Source: Saprolegnia diclina VS20
Taxonomy: Eukaryota > Oomycota > Saprolegniomycetes > Saprolegniales > Saprolegniaceae
DNA: 64,000 nucleotides
Reading direction: 5' to 3'
NCBI RefSeq assembly: GCF_000281045.1
Contig: NW_008246097.1
Span: 199,951-263,950 of the forward strand
In this document: positions 50,969 through 61,563 of the stretch, in pieces
How positions within the stretch are numbered: position 1 is the stretch's first letter
Layout: every line of letters begins with the position of its first letter
The notes under the pieces: generated by a model
Seen by the model: only the letters and a program-made list of their open reading frames with translations
Databases searched by the model: none
Told to the model about the DNA's origin: nothing
Program-made: the position numbers and the translations under genes

Positions 50969-51755
50969 TCACGACGTGGTGCGCCGCCACCATTTGTACC
51001 GGTTGTGCTTCTTTCGCGGCGCAACGGGCGACACGTCCGCGTCAGTGCCACCAAACATGGACGCGGACGACGTCGACCAGCGCAAGCAGTTGGTCTCCAA
51101 GCAAGCGGCCGTGCACGGCACGCTGCTGTACGTGCCGCTGTCGGGCGCTCGGATTTTCCATTTCAGGCCTGGCATGGTCGAGACCGCGCTGAAGAAGTGA
51201 TGGACGAGCTGGAGGCGGCTGCGCCGGACGCGGGCGTCCAGAATCTGCGTGTTGCACGGCGTCGGAAGCGGCGGAATGCGGTGCGCGTCCGTCGGGTGAA
51301 GGCCGCGCAGCCCCACAGCGAGCTTGATGATGACGCCGTAGTCGTACCATTGCGTCAAGAGCCGGCCGTCGAGCGTCTCGATGCCAATGTTGAACGCCTC
51401 GACCCACCCGCCCTGCTAGCACAAACATCTGTGAATGTCTTTGCGAAGCGACGTGTACCTTGGCCGGCCGCTGCCGCGTCTCGATCGCCTAGAGGCAAGT
51501 CGTTGGAGCGTAGTTTCTAGCGAAGAGTACCGAGATGGACGTGAACGTGGTCGCGAGCTTGGCGAGGTCGCGCTTCATCGCGTTGTTCTCGTGCGCGATG
51601 CGCGTCGTCGCCTTGGGGTCGGCAAACTTCTCGAGCGTCGCAAGGAGCTGCAGGTTGTCTTGCTCGATGGCGAGGCGCTCGGCTTCGAGCCGCCGCAGCT
51701 TGCACATGGCGCTGCAGTCGTCGTCCGTAGCACACTCGTCGTCGTCGGCATGCAT
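50969..51755 (-). CDS. Coiled-coil + divergent PX-domain protein (cluster member A)
   Basis: Three exons (51755-51531, 51488-51459, 51415-50969) encode 233 residues. Residues about 18-70 form a coiled coil (LRRLEAERLAIEQDNLQLL). Residues about 86-190 follow the PX layout of the neighbouring cluster: EAFNIGIETLDGRLLTQWYD, HRIPPLPTP, RVRRSRLQLVHHFFSAV, ending with the shared tail pattern LKWKIRAPDSGTY. The canonical R-Y-S-T-F core is WYDYGVI here, so lipid binding is doubtful. The C-terminus is basic (APRKKHNRYKWWRR). This is the only member of the cluster with introns that I could identify. PX proteins usually bind phosphoinositides on endosomal membranes. Confidence 0.65.
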
Positions 51756-52323
51756 CTAGTCAGCGCATGAGCGATGCGTCAGACGTGGCGGCGTACGCTC
51801 GCGTCGAGCCATGCGATCGCAGCGTCGTTGTCGACGAGGCCCATGGTTGGTATGTGCAGTCGTCCGCTCTCTGCAAAATCGGTGGCGGCTGTCGGGAAAA
51901 ACAGATGTCTCTTCGAAATCACCTGCCCCTGGCTCTCGCCAAGATGGTTCGCGCGATGTCGTCCCTGCTATTGACGCGACAGGAAACGAGTCGCCAACGA
52001 GAAAGGACAGGTTGTCGTAGCCCAACGACTCGCTGCGAAGCGCCGTCCAGTGGCGTCGGCACTCGCCAATCGACGCCGCCTGTCGTCGAGGACGATGACA
52101 CAAGGTGGAGACGCTCGCACATGGCTGTCACCGTGTGGCGTTCGTCTCCGACGAGGCGCGCGACAGGGCCGTCTTGCCGACGCCACGAGCACGTCAGTGG
52201 TCTCTCGAATGTCATATTGTCTGCAAGCAAAAGCGCTTGCGTCTCTGCTGCATGAAGTCGATCACTCTACGTACGACAAGTGCGAGGAGTATTCGTATGC
52301 ACGCGTTGAGTTAGTTTAGAGGA
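51756..52323. other. Intergenic region, nothing recognised
   Basis: Overlapping short ORFs occur on both strands without domain signatures. It separates members A and B of the PX cluster. Confidence 0.45.
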
Positions 52324-53382
52324 CTAGGGCCAGCCGTCGTCGTCGTCGTCGTCCGAGACCGTGGTGGCCGCCGACGGGCGCTGCGACGCGTTCTGCTTGA
52401 CGACGCACGTTGCTTCGTCGATGCGGATCGCCCACTCGACAGCGCTGAGCGCTAGAATCGCTGCAAGAAACGCGTTTAGTCTTGCCATGCGTCTCTCGAG
52501 GCAGCGCGGCAGGTGCTTCTCGGCCTCCAGATTGGGTATGACCGGCCCGTACTTGGCGGTCAGCGATGCCGAGAGCTTGAGAAAGGTCTCGTGTCGGAAC
52601 CACGCGCGCAGTGCGCCGCGCTCGGGCGTCTCGATCTCGATCCGGTACTGCGTCGCGCGACTGTTGAGAACCCACCGCGCGTCAATAATGCGCGCGGTGG
52701 CGAGCGTGACGCCTCCATGGAGCCCCAGCACGGACGCGAGCAGCTCGACGCGCTGTTGCAGGCGCCCAATCTCGGCGACGACAAACGCCGGCGCTGAGCC
52801 AGCCGCGCAGGCCGCGTCGACAGCCGCAAGGCGTGCCTCTTCGCCAACGCGCGTCGCTTCGTGGTGGACCGCTTGAAGGGCGTCCAGCGGCAGCACCTGC
52901 TTGGTCTTGCGCCGACCGACGCGGTGTCCGTCGGCCATGCGGAGGCACCACTGCAGCGTCTCGTCGCGTAAAAGCGCAGCCAAGAAGGCGTTGAGGCGGT
53001 CCTTTCGCATCTCGATGGTACGGTCCGAGTGCGCCCCAAAGAGGTGCGTCGCCGATAGCTTGGGGAGCGGCGCGTGCAGCGACGCCGCGAGGCTGCGGAA
53101 CGTGCTGTACCGGTGCCACGCACGCTGCGCGCCGCGCCAATCGGTCTCGATCACGAGCTCGTACTCGACAAAGCGGCGGCCCTGGACAAAGCACTGCCGG
53201 TGGCCCACGATGGTCGCTGCGACCGCCTGCGCCGGGCGCGTCTGCAGCACCTGCGCATAGAGCCGCGTCGCGCGCTGTGTCCAGCGGGCGCACTCTTGCA
53301 GCAACGGCGGATCTACCGCCGCATGGAGTCGCTTGGCGACTGCAGCGCGGCGTCGGTCGAGCTCGTCCGTCGTCGCGAACAT
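52324..53382 (-). CDS. Tandem PX-domain protein (cluster member B)
   Basis: Single exon, 352 residues. PX copy 1 spans residues about 56-155: FVEYELVIETDWRGAQRAWH, RYSTFRSLAASL, PLPKLSATHLFG, RKDRLNAFLAALL, then tail LQWCLRMADGHRVGRRK. Copy 2 spans about 227-330: TQYRIEIETPERGALRAWFR, HETFLKLSASL, VIPNLEAEKHLP, RMARLNAFLAAIL, tail VEWAIRIDEATCVVK. Copy 1 keeps the Arg-Tyr-Ser-Thr-Phe core and the L-P-x-L loop of phosphoinositide-binding PX domains. Copy 2 has lost the core Arg (RHETF). The protein ends in an Asp-rich run. Its 5' end is mirrored by an inverted partial copy about 200 bp away. Confidence 0.75.
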   Translation of the reverse strand: MFATTDELDRRRAAVAKRLHAAVDPPLLQECARWTQRATRLYAQVLQTRPAQAVAATIVGHRQCFVQGRRFVEYELVIETDWRGAQRAWHRYSTFRSLAASLHAPLPKLSATHLFGAHSDRTIEMRKDRLNAFLAALLRDETLQWCLRMADGHRVGRRKTKQVLPLDALQAVHHEATRVGEEARLAAVDAACAAGSAPAFVVAEIGRLQQRVELLASVLGLHGGVTLATARIIDARWVLNSRATQYRIEIETPERGALRAWFRHETFLKLSASLTAKYGPVIPNLEAEKHLPRCLERRMARLNAFLAAILALSAVEWAIRIDEATCVVKQNASQRPSAATTVSDDDDDDGWP

Positions 53383-53487
53383 CTTTGCATAAATCTAGAA
53401 CGAGTGGGAAAATGATGGTCGGCGAACGAGATTCCCCGAGGTATCTTTTTGGTGGCGACCTCGCCCTGGCGCTTGCAGCTTCCTGTG

Positions 53488-53600
53488 CTCTAAGAGCGCT
53501 TGCTGGACGCAGCGCGCGACGCGGCTCTGTGCGCAGGTGCTGCAGACGCGCCTGGCGCAGGCGGTCGCAGCGACCATCGTAGGCCACCGGCAGTGCCGTT
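53488..53600 (+). pseudogene. Truncated inverted copy of the 5' part of PX member B
   Basis: Read on the plus strand this stretch encodes CWTQRATRLCAQVLQTRLAQ followed by AVAATIVGHRQC, nearly identical to residues about 33-64 of member B, which is on the minus strand at about 53301-53190. The copy has no start or continuation and is interrupted on both sides. It forms an inverted repeat with the parent gene. Confidence 0.75.
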
Positions 53601-53726
53601 GTCTGTGCGGTGATCGGCAAGAGCTCCTTGGCTCGGCGCGGTAGCAACTCTGCCATAATACACACAAAGATACATTTATCCACTCGCATCCTCACGACAC
53701 AACTCGACACTCTACTACTGTTGGCC

Positions 53727-54884
53727 TCACGCCTCGTCATCGTCGGACGAGCCGGCAGTCGACGCCACCGAGACGCGGCTGTGGGCGCGTCGTGGCTTCT
53801 GGTACTTGAAGACGCGCGTGTCGTCGTCGACGCGGAGACCCCACTGCAGCTTCTCGTCGGCCATGGCGGCCTCCAAGTACGCGTTGAGCTTGGCGACCCG
53901 GTCGATCATACACGCCTCCGAGAGGACGGTAAACACGCTGTGTTTTGGGAGCGATGGGAGGCCGCTCGCGCGATCTCCATACTTGGTCAGCATGAGCGTT
54001 CGCAAGTGGTACAAGGTGCAGTAGCGGTGCCAGAGGGTGAGCGTGCCGCGGCTGTTGGTCTCGACCGCGAGCTGGTACTCGTCGACGTGGCGGCCGTGGC
54101 GCGTGACCTTGCGGCTTTCGACCACGCGCGCGCTGAGCATGTAGATGCGGTCACCGGCCGCCACGAGGCGCTGGAGCGTGCGGACGTCGTCTTGGAGGGC
54201 GCTTGTCTCGGCCGCCAAGATCTTATTGACGTCGCCGCTCGTGTACTCTGCGAGGCGCGCGCGCAGGTGCTTGAACTCGTCGTGCACATCGCAGTCTTCG
54301 GTCATGGCCGCCAAGACTGCGCGCACTTGAGCCGCTTGCGACGATGAATACCGCGTGGCTTTTGCACGGGCTTTGAGTTGGAAGACACAAATGTCATCGT
54401 GTACGCGGACACCCCACTCGAGCGCCTTGTTGTCGCAGATGCTGCTTAAGAAGTTGTCGAGTAGCTGCATGCGCTCGCGCAGCGCCGTCTCGGTGAACCG
54501 GCGCACCTCGGTGGACGGAACGTCGGGCACGACGGCGCCACTGGCCGTGAGCACCAAGGCAAGAGCCCGGAACTTTGCCTCCGTGTGCCACGTATACAGC
54601 GTACCGTGGGCAACGGTGTCGACTTGGATGCGGAATTCGGCGCAGTGGGCACCGTCGCACACGCGCTTGCGGCAGCCGACGACCGACGCCGTCGCGAGGC
54701 GGATGTCTTGGGCGCGGGCGAGCGTCGACCGGAGGCGGTCGCGGTCGTGGGTGAGGCGGTCGCGGTCGGCGAGCATCGCGGGGTCGCCGTGCCACGCCAC
54801 GTGGGCCTCGATCGACGTGCGCAGCGTTGCGTTCTTGGCCTCGAGGACTGGGCTGTCGGTCAAACTCACGGTGGGTCGAGTCAT
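53727..54884 (-). CDS. Tandem PX-domain protein (cluster member C)
   Basis: Single exon, 385 residues from the ATG at 54884 (MTRPTVSLTD); upstream in-frame codons have no coding character. A short coiled coil (about 12-60) precedes PX copy 1 (about 62-170: AEFRIQVDTVAHGTLYTWH, AVVPDVPSTEV, RERMQLLDNFLSSI, tail LEWGVRVHDDICVFQLK). A second helix-rich linker (about 195-250) leads to copy 2 (about 250-360: DEYQLAVETNSRGTLTLWHR, YCTLYHLRTLML, LPSLPKHSVF, RVAKLNAYLEAAM, tail LQWGLRVDDDTRVFKY). It ends in a Ser/Asp-rich tail like member B. The internal repeat suggests duplication of a coil-PX-tail unit. Confidence 0.75.
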   Translation of the reverse strand: MTRPTVSLTDSPVLEAKNATLRTSIEAHVAWHGDPAMLADRDRLTHDRDRLRSTLARAQDIRLATASVVGCRKRVCDGAHCAEFRIQVDTVAHGTLYTWHTEAKFRALALVLTASGAVVPDVPSTEVRRFTETALRERMQLLDNFLSSICDNKALEWGVRVHDDICVFQLKARAKATRYSSSQAAQVRAVLAAMTEDCDVHDEFKHLRARLAEYTSGDVNKILAAETSALQDDVRTLQRLVAAGDRIYMLSARVVESRKVTRHGRHVDEYQLAVETNSRGTLTLWHRYCTLYHLRTLMLTKYGDRASGLPSLPKHSVFTVLSEACMIDRVAKLNAYLEAAMADEKLQWGLRVDDDTRVFKYQKPRRAHSRVSVASTAGSSDDDEA

Positions 54885-56772
54885 TTCGTCAAATAGCCGA
54901 GAAAGTGCAAAGTGGTCGCGCGCGGAATGTTGGTCCTGCCAGCTGCGCGCAGCGGGATGCACTTTTGCAGCCAGATGCAAGCGGCCCCATGTGTGGGATC
55001 GTGGGGTGCGTAATGTGTGGGTCTTCCTGTGGTGCTCTTGGTCGTCGATGGCGCCAAGCAGCCGCGTGCGAGGAAGCGGCGGTGGCACGAGAAGGCGGTG
55101 AGCGCGTACAACGATCTCCAAACGGTTGGCTGCGCGTCTTTACGCCGCGATGCACGAAAGCACCCAAGTGGCTTGATGGACGGTCGTACACTGTAGGGGT
55201 TTTACCGCCAAAACGCGCGTTTCCTCGGACCTCATACATTGCAGAGACCGCACGCAGGACGCGCGGCGATGGCGCAACCGTGTCTCGCTTTCTGTCTGAT
55301 CACCCACGCATCCTCCCACTCCTCAACCAACTCAAGACGGAGTGCACCGCCTTTGGAGAAACTGTCAACCATTATCTTGCGAGAAGCGAGGGACAACGTT
55401 GACCGCACCGCATGCGTGCGATGGAGGTGACCATCGTCTCGACGCATTAATGTGGTGGCGTTGTGACCTCTGTATGCAAATACGAGATTGGTAGTTAATG
55501 CTTCATGCCGAGAATGACCTTCTAGTTGTGCACGAGGTCCCTGCGCGCGACGCTAGCCACGCGTGGTATGCGTCAGCAAGCAAAACAAACGGGAGCCATT
55601 TGCGCTGGCGCCAAACGTAGTAAGCGAGAGGTGTAGGGTAGTAGCATCACGCCAACTTTGCACACGAGGCGTCGATTCTTCTGGCAAGAACCGACTTGTT
55701 GGTTCCGATGCCAACACAATGGGAAAGAGAAGAAAAGCACCTACGGGGCTCAAACTCCTTGGTTTGGACGAAGTCTCCCCTCTGCATCTTGACAGATTCG
55801 ACCCTAAACAACGCCGTGGCCGCGTGTGCACCAAGAGTAGAACGCTCCATTACGCAAGTCGGGCATCTGAACGCCATGAAATGACTCCCGCCGGTTCACG
55901 AGCTACCTTCACAATAGTAACGTATCGCCGCCAGCTCGGGATGTTTCCTGTCGTACGTCAGAGACCGTTTGCGTTTCGGGGCTAGGAGCAGCGAAAGGTC
56001 GGTCGGAGGTGCTCACTGCGTCTGCTGTCCGTCGCTATTAGCTGTCGAGGGTCCGTGCACCAAAACTGCCAGCTCATGGGTGGTTGCGAATCATCACGCA
56101 GTGTTGCTACGAGTATCATCTCTTCACGAGCGAGACGACGCGACGACTCCATGACAAGAGGCAACTGCAGCCGTGCACAAATGAATTCAGGGTAGGCTTT
56201 TCGGTAAATATACGTTTAGGAGCCGATGTCATGCTTCCTAGCCGGCATCACGCCAGATATATTAGCGCGCTGACGAAATGACGTTGCAGAAGGTTGCAAG
56301 CGTGTGCAACGCGTTTGCCATTACAACGACAGCGTCGACGAACTGTCGGCTGCAATCTTCTTGCCTCCGAGTACGCCTCACGAGCGTCCGAACGTCTGAT
56401 GCAACGCCACCTCAGTCGTTCTTCGGCGGAGACGACGCCCAAGGAAGGGACGGTGTGGATCCGGGCAAGTATTGTCGTTCAGCTTGCATGACAAAGGAAG
56501 CGCACTCTGCTGAACGCACGCCGTCACTGCCAGAGTCGAAGCTGACGATGCCACCTCAGCTTTTCCATCTCGTTGCCGCTCACCTCGCTCAAGATCAGTA
56601 TTGGTACGACAGCGACAATGGTTGCTGGATGCCCGTCGTTGTGCGCTCAAGTACAAAGAGTTGGTGACCAGGACTTGCTGTGTCTGTGTGACCATGATGA
56701 CGTGGCGCGGTTTCGTGCAAGCAGCGTGCTGACCCGAAGATCCGGCGATGGTTCGAAAATATACTTGGTGGA
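54885..56772. other. Long intergenic region, no gene recognised
   Basis: This is 1.9 kb between PX member C and the bZIP gene, a divergent arrangement. ORFs are short, overlap on both strands and show no domain. Composition is less GC-rich than the genes. Promoters of both flanking genes should lie at its ends. Confidence 0.45.
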
Positions 56773-57566
56773 ATGGCACTGCTGATATTGCATCAAGATA
56801 TGGACATCGCGGGTCTGCTGCTGGACCCGGCCAAGGAGCGCGACCGACTGCGGAGCCAGGCGAGCCAGCGCCGGTACCGTGCACGCAAAAAGGCCAAAGA
56901 CGCACGGCTGCTCGACGACGTGACCACGCTCTGGTCCGAGATCACGCAGCTCGAGCAGAGGCTACTGCCGCGCAGCGTCGCGTCCTTCACGGGCGTCTCG
57001 CGCATCTGCCACGACTTTTACCACCACTTTGAGTTTGGCCTTCACATGCCGACGCACGAGCGACAGCTGCGGTTCGCGCACAGCATGACGTCGCCGTCGC
57101 TCGTCTTCATGGGCGAGGTACACTTCTACGAGAGAAGCATGCGACCCACCCTCTGTAGGCGGACGGCATCACCATGATGTTCAAGCAGCTCGCACTGTAC
57201 GCGTCCGTCTTTCCGACGTGCCACCAAGTGTGCGAGTCGGCCGAGACGTGCGCCGTCACAGAGGACGACATCGTCGTCAAGTGCCGCGTGCGCCTCCATT
57301 TGCGTCTTTCGCGCACGTCGGTCGCGATGGTCTACCCGTCGCTGCTCGCGAACGAGCTGCTCGTGCAGAAGCTTATTGGGCAGACACTCGCCGTGCCGGT
57401 TGTCACCTACTTTTATGTCGACAAGGCGTCGTCGACGGTCCATAACATTGTGGTGGACGCGGATATTGTGGCCGCCGCCATCGCTCTCCTCGGCAGCGTC
57501 GAGGTCGCGGCCACTGCGCTCTCGACGTCCAAGCTCCTTGCGTCGGGTCCGATCCAGCCGTCGTAG
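56773..57566 (+). CDS. bZIP transcription factor (oomycete type)
   Basis: Two exons (56773-57117, 57159-57566) encode 250 residues. The basic region SQASQRRYRARKKAKDARLL lies at residues about 29-48 and is followed directly by a short leucine-zipper-like helix (LLDDVTTLWSEITQLEQRLL). The usual Asn of the basic region (N-x7-R) is replaced, as is common in oomycete bZIP proteins. The rest (FTGVSRICHDFYHHFEFGLH, MFKQLALYASVFPTC, VRLHLRLSRTSVAMVYPSLL) is the conserved C-terminal regulatory region of this oomycete family. Nuclear DNA binding is expected. An alternative start at the ATG near 56800 would shorten the N-terminus by nine residues. Confidence 0.8.
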
Positions 57567-58282
57567 ACTGCGTTGAATATAGACTTAAGTTTGGTATGTC
57601 GCCACAAGTGCGATGACAACCTCTTTAGAGACTAGTACTGCTCAGTGCGCTCTGGCGACGACCAGAGATGACGAGAAACGTGGGTCAGTTCTGGTTGCCC
57701 TCGGAGATGCTTACGGCTAGCAGACGACCCGGCATACGATACCCAAGTGTATGACGTGGCCATTTCGTGGCCGTTCTGACGCCACGCGACCAGATGGTAC
57801 GACAGGATGGCGGCCACCGCTCACCCAACAGGGCGACACGCACGGCAAGATCGATCCACACACACATGAAGACGCGAAGACAAGCCTTTCGGACGACCTA
57901 CAAGCCGCCGCGCGCTCTTGCTTGGGCAGTACCGCGAGCACGTCCGAGTTCTCTGTCGGTCATTCTCCGTCTCATCTCAAACATGTCGGTCTGCGGACGG
58001 GCTTTGGCGAGTCGGCCTTCCCGATGACCTTGGCGTCCTATCGCTAGATCTCGGAGCACAATGCACCTCATTCAACTATCGTGAGAGTGTTCCTATTGCT
58101 TCGACTTGGTCCGCGCCTGGCTGCACCAGAGCTCCCACGTCTCTGCGCAAGCCTTATTCACTTCGCTTGCACCGACGTCCAGGATCACCTACTGAGTGCG
58201 CTACCTATCAAGGCGCGAGTCAACCCTGCCCTGCAACTGGATCAACAAATCGTACACGTTGTATTCTCCCTGCATTCAACGT
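57567..58282. other. Convergent intergenic region, nothing recognised
   Basis: This lies between the 3' ends of the bZIP gene (plus) and PX member D (minus). Only short ORFs without domain signatures are present. Confidence 0.45.
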
Positions 58283-58945
58283 TCATTCGATGGCGGGAAC
58301 CACAAAGCTGCTGCGGGGCGAGCATTCGTCGTCCGAGGACGCGATCGTCGGCGCTACAGATGGTCGCTCGGCCAAGCTGCGCAGCGTCGGTCGCCGGCGC
58401 TTGTACACGCATGTGTGGGCGTCGACGCGGATGCCCCACTGCAACTCGGGCGCGTGCGTGATCGTGTGGAGAAACTGGTTGAGCGCACGCGTCCGGTCAC
58501 GGGACCCGACGCCAAAGGTCGGCTTCTCTGACAGGTCCGGGAGGCTCAAGCCGGCATGTCGCTGGCGCAACGTGGCGGCGAGACCGCGGAACGTACTATG
58601 TCGGTGCCACACGTGTAATGTACCGTGCGAGTTGGTCACGAGTTCCAGCTTGTACTCGACGATGGGCCGTCCATCGTGCGGCGTCGTGCGGCACTCGACG
58701 ACCATCGCGCTCAGCAGCGACGCATCGCTCATCGGCTGCCCTAGCTCCAAGCGAAGCTCGGCAATGACGACGTTGAGGCGGTCGGCTTCCCACACCAGCT
58801 GTGCTTGCGCCGCGTCGCGCTCGCGTTCGAGCTCGATGGCACGCGCATTAGCAGCGTCCAGCGCGGTGCGCGCCTGCGCGAGCGCGTGGCGCATCTCGTC
58901 GCGCAGCTCGTCGTCGTCCACGGCGTCTGGCCCGCTGCTACGCAT
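58283..58945 (-). CDS. Coiled-coil + PX-domain protein (cluster member D)
   Basis: Single exon, 220 residues. Residues about 10-68 form an Ala/Glu/Arg-rich coiled coil (ARTALDAANARAIELERER). PX spans about 78-185: RPIVEYKLELVTNSHGTLHV, WHRHSTFRGLAATL, LSLPDLSEKP, DRTRALNQFLHTI, tail LQWGIRVDAHTCVYKRR. The core reads RHSTF in place of RYSTF. A short Ser/Asp C-terminal tail follows. It is closest to member G in layout: one coil, one PX, one tail. Confidence 0.78.
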   Translation of the reverse strand: MRSSGPDAVDDDELRDEMRHALAQARTALDAANARAIELERERDAAQAQLVWEADRLNVVIAELRLELGQPMSDASLLSAMVVECRTTPHDGRPIVEYKLELVTNSHGTLHVWHRHSTFRGLAATLRQRHAGLSLPDLSEKPTFGVGSRDRTRALNQFLHTITHAPELQWGIRVDAHTCVYKRRRPTLRSLAERPSVAPTIASSDDECSPRSSFVVPAIE

Positions 58946-59192
58946 CCGAATAATTTAATGCGCCACTGCGCCAGCTTTGCTCGATCGCTGACACAGCATC
59001 GTCTTAAAACGTGCGCAAATACGACGTATATTTAGCGATAGGCAAATAAGAACAATTTAAATTGATAATGCAACCAGTCTAAAATTTCATTTGAGTCACA
59101 TTAGAGTCGGTTACACAGACTACATTGGTACAGAAAAACGGCGTGACGTAGTTTACGACAGACCACGACGCCTCCCGCGGCCACGTACCTCC

Positions 59193-60107
59193 TCACTCAC
59201 TGGTAGCTGTTGCGGCCGAGCGGGCGCGACCCCGGTGCTTGTACGCGATCGTGTCGGCGCGCAGCTGCATATGCCACGCGAGCGAGTCGTCGGCGACCAC
59301 GGCCGCCAAGAACCCGTTGATTTGAGCGATGCGACTGGCGATCGTGCGACTGCTGAGGTTGCCAACCAGCCGCCGCCGGGGCAGCTTGGGCAGCCCCGGG
59401 TTTTGGTGCTGGAGGCGCGCAGCAAACTTGCGCAGCGACCGGTACCGCGTCCAGACGTGAAAGCTCGGATCGTCAATCGAGGTCGTTGCCACGTACAGCT
59501 CGTATTGCACAAAGGCTTTGCCGAGCCCCGTGATGACGCGGCTTCCAAGGATCGTGCAGTGGGCGATCTCGACCGCCATTGGTTCGAGCGACATGCGGGT
59601 CGAGGTGCTATCGACGACGTCCGAGGACTCGATATGGTCGGTCTCAGTTGTTGACGCGTCATCATCATCCTGGTTGTTGTTGTCGGCGTCATCGGGGTCG
59701 CCGTCACGCAGCACTGGGCACCGGAACGGGAGGTGCTTGTGCAAGCAGAGATCAGGCGACACGCGGAGGCTCCACTCGACGCGCTGGCTGATGACGGCGG
59801 CGTGGAGGAAGGCATTGAGGCGCTGGATCGTGTCGTTGAGCTCGAGGTAAAAGCACTTGGTTGCGAGCGGCGGCAGCTCGGCGTCGCGCATGCGCAGCGT
59901 CAGCGAGAGGTCGTAGAGCGTGTAGTAGTCGAGCCATGCGAGGAGGTCGCCATGGTGTTTCGTACGGAAGCGCAGGTGGAACTCGACGACCTGGGCGCCG
60001 TAGCGATCGTGCACTTGGCTGTCGACGACGACGGCATCGAGAATGGACCGCTGGCCGCGGCGGTAGAGCACCTGTCGGAGCGCTGCAAAGCTCGGTCGGT
60101 CGTCCAT
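59193..60107 (-). CDS. Tandem PX-like protein (cluster member E)
   Basis: Single exon, 304 residues from the ATG at 60107 (MDDRPSFAALRQ). Copy 1 (about 22-125): VVEFHLRFRTKHHGDLLAWL, DYYTLYDLSLTL, ELPPLATKCF, TIQRLNAFLHAAV, tail VEWSLRVSPDLCLHKH. A Asp/Asn-rich linker (about 130-170) separates it from copy 2 (about 182-292): AFVQYELYVATTSIDDPSFH, VWTRYRSLRKFAARL, GLPKLPRRRLVGN, RIAQINGFLAAVV, tail LAWHMQLRADTIAYKHR. Copy 2 keeps the Arg-Tyr core, copy 1 does not (LDYYTLYDL). The pattern of one intact and one degenerate PX is also seen in member B. Confidence 0.72.
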   Translation of the reverse strand: MDDRPSFAALRQVLYRRGQRSILDAVVVDSQVHDRYGAQVVEFHLRFRTKHHGDLLAWLDYYTLYDLSLTLRMRDAELPPLATKCFYLELNDTIQRLNAFLHAAVISQRVEWSLRVSPDLCLHKHLPFRCPVLRDGDPDDADNNNQDDDDASTTETDHIESSDVVDSTSTRMSLEPMAVEIAHCTILGSRVITGLGKAFVQYELYVATTSIDDPSFHVWTRYRSLRKFAARLQHQNPGLPKLPRRRLVGNLSSRTIASRIAQINGFLAAVVADDSLAWHMQLRADTIAYKHRGRARSAATATSE

Positions 60108-60550
60108 TCTTCTTGCCTTTTCGTAAATTTTGTGTTTGTGAAATGGGAGAAACGCCGACGATAATGCTTTTACGCGCTGTGGAGAAGCCGTGTAGGATTT
60201 CGACTGCTGTGAACGGTCCTGCAAAATGTTGGCTAGTGGTGCACACATACGGACCATTTGACTCTACTAGTACATAGTAAAGCCTAATAGCCTTCATGTG
60301 CTGTATCCAAGGAGTGTCTGCTTGGTGTGCTCGTACATCATAATTGGGGTGCCGGACATGGTTAGGGTTACGCTCTTCACTGTGTCCTCAACGGGTTGGC
60401 GATTGTGCTTGTACTATCTGGCATGTCATGCCCACCCGCACTTTCTAGTAGGCTGGATGTTGAACTATACCATTGAAGATGAAAATGGACAAGTAGTCTG
60501 CGATGTGATGACACAATAGTGTTTGATTATTATATGGCTAGCACCACGAC
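60108..60550. other. Intergenic region, nothing recognised
   Basis: This is 443 bp between the 3' end of PX member F and the 5' end of member E, both on the minus strand. It is AT-rich and no gene was seen. Confidence 0.5.
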
Positions 60551-61423
60551 TTAGAAACGAAGAGGCAAGACGACGCAGTGCAGCGCGAGCGGACGCTTGA
60601 CGACGCGCGTCGTCTCGTCAATGTCAATCGCCCAGCGCAAGGTACTGGACGTGAGCAGCGCGGAAAGGAAGGCGCCCCACGCACCTTCGCGGGCGGCCAA
60701 AAGCGACGGGCGCAAGCTGCGGAGAAGCGTGCGCGGTGGCATGGGCGGCAGCTGCTTCCACTCCCACGGCTGAGCGCGCTTGAGCAAGAGGCCGAACGCC
60801 CGCAGGTCCTTGTGGCGGTGCCACACGCGCACGAGCATGCCTTCCGATGTCGCGATCTCCAGGCCATACTCTGCGAACGCCGCTTGCACGACACGACTGC
60901 CCACGACGGTGATGGCCAGCGGCACGAGCTCGTCCCGGGCATCCAAAGATGGGTACCCGCGCACCGTTGACGTAGCATCCAGCGTCCCGACAGGCGACTC
61001 GAGGATCGCGTGCGAGGCGGCGCGCGACGTGCGCATCGGCACGAGCGTGACGTCGGCGCGTTGCTTGGAGAAGAGACTGCCGTCGTCAAAGCCAAACGAC
61101 CACGCAGTCGTGACATCCGCCAGCGCGGCGGTGAGGAAGCTGTTCATGGCCACGATAGCTCTGTCCGGGGACCCGCCGACAATGTGGCGCGGGAGGTCGG
61201 GCGACGAGGCACTACGCAGCGACGCAGCAAGCGCGCGCAGTGTGTCGTAGTCGAGCCACGCGCGGATAACGTCACCGTCGACCGCTATCATTTCAAGTTC
61301 GTACTTCAAGCCGTAGCCGCCTCGGGACGCGTGCACCGTACACGCCGTGACGTGCGCGGAGCGGAGCGAGACCTCGTTCTCCAAGCTTGGACGGCAGCCC
61401 ATGCTCCAGCAGCGGTCCTTCAT
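60551..61423 (-). CDS. Tandem PX-like protein (cluster member F)
   Basis: Single exon, 290 residues from the ATG at 61423 (MKDRCWSMGC). Copy 1 (about 20-115): LKYELEMIAVDGDVIRAWLD, YDTLRALAASLRS, PDLPRHIVGG, IVAMNSFLTAAL, tail TAWSFGFDDGSLFSKQ. Copy 2 (about 170-285): AEYGLEIATSEGMLVRVWHR, HKDLRAFGLLLK, KQLPPMPPRTLL, WGAFLSALL, tail LRWAIDIDETTRVVKR. Both copies lack the Tyr-Ser-Thr-Phe core, so this is the most diverged member. It is transcribed divergently from member G across a 140-bp spacer. Confidence 0.68.
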   Translation of the reverse strand: MKDRCWSMGCRPSLENEVSLRSAHVTACTVHASRGGYGLKYELEMIAVDGDVIRAWLDYDTLRALAASLRSASSPDLPRHIVGGSPDRAIVAMNSFLTAALADVTTAWSFGFDDGSLFSKQRADVTLVPMRTSRAASHAILESPVGTLDATSTVRGYPSLDARDELVPLAITVVGSRVVQAAFAEYGLEIATSEGMLVRVWHRHKDLRAFGLLLKRAQPWEWKQLPPMPPRTLLRSLRPSLLAAREGAWGAFLSALLTSSTLRWAIDIDETTRVVKRPLALHCVVLPLRF

Positions 61424-61563
61424 TCTTCTAATGATGCACTGCGAGTCTCTCGGACGATAACGACAGCACTTTACACCATAGCTTTTACGCTCCACTGGCC
61501 TTTCCCAGTTGGCATCGTGGGCCATTTCTGCCATTCCCATCGTCCGCCACCACGCACAGTACG

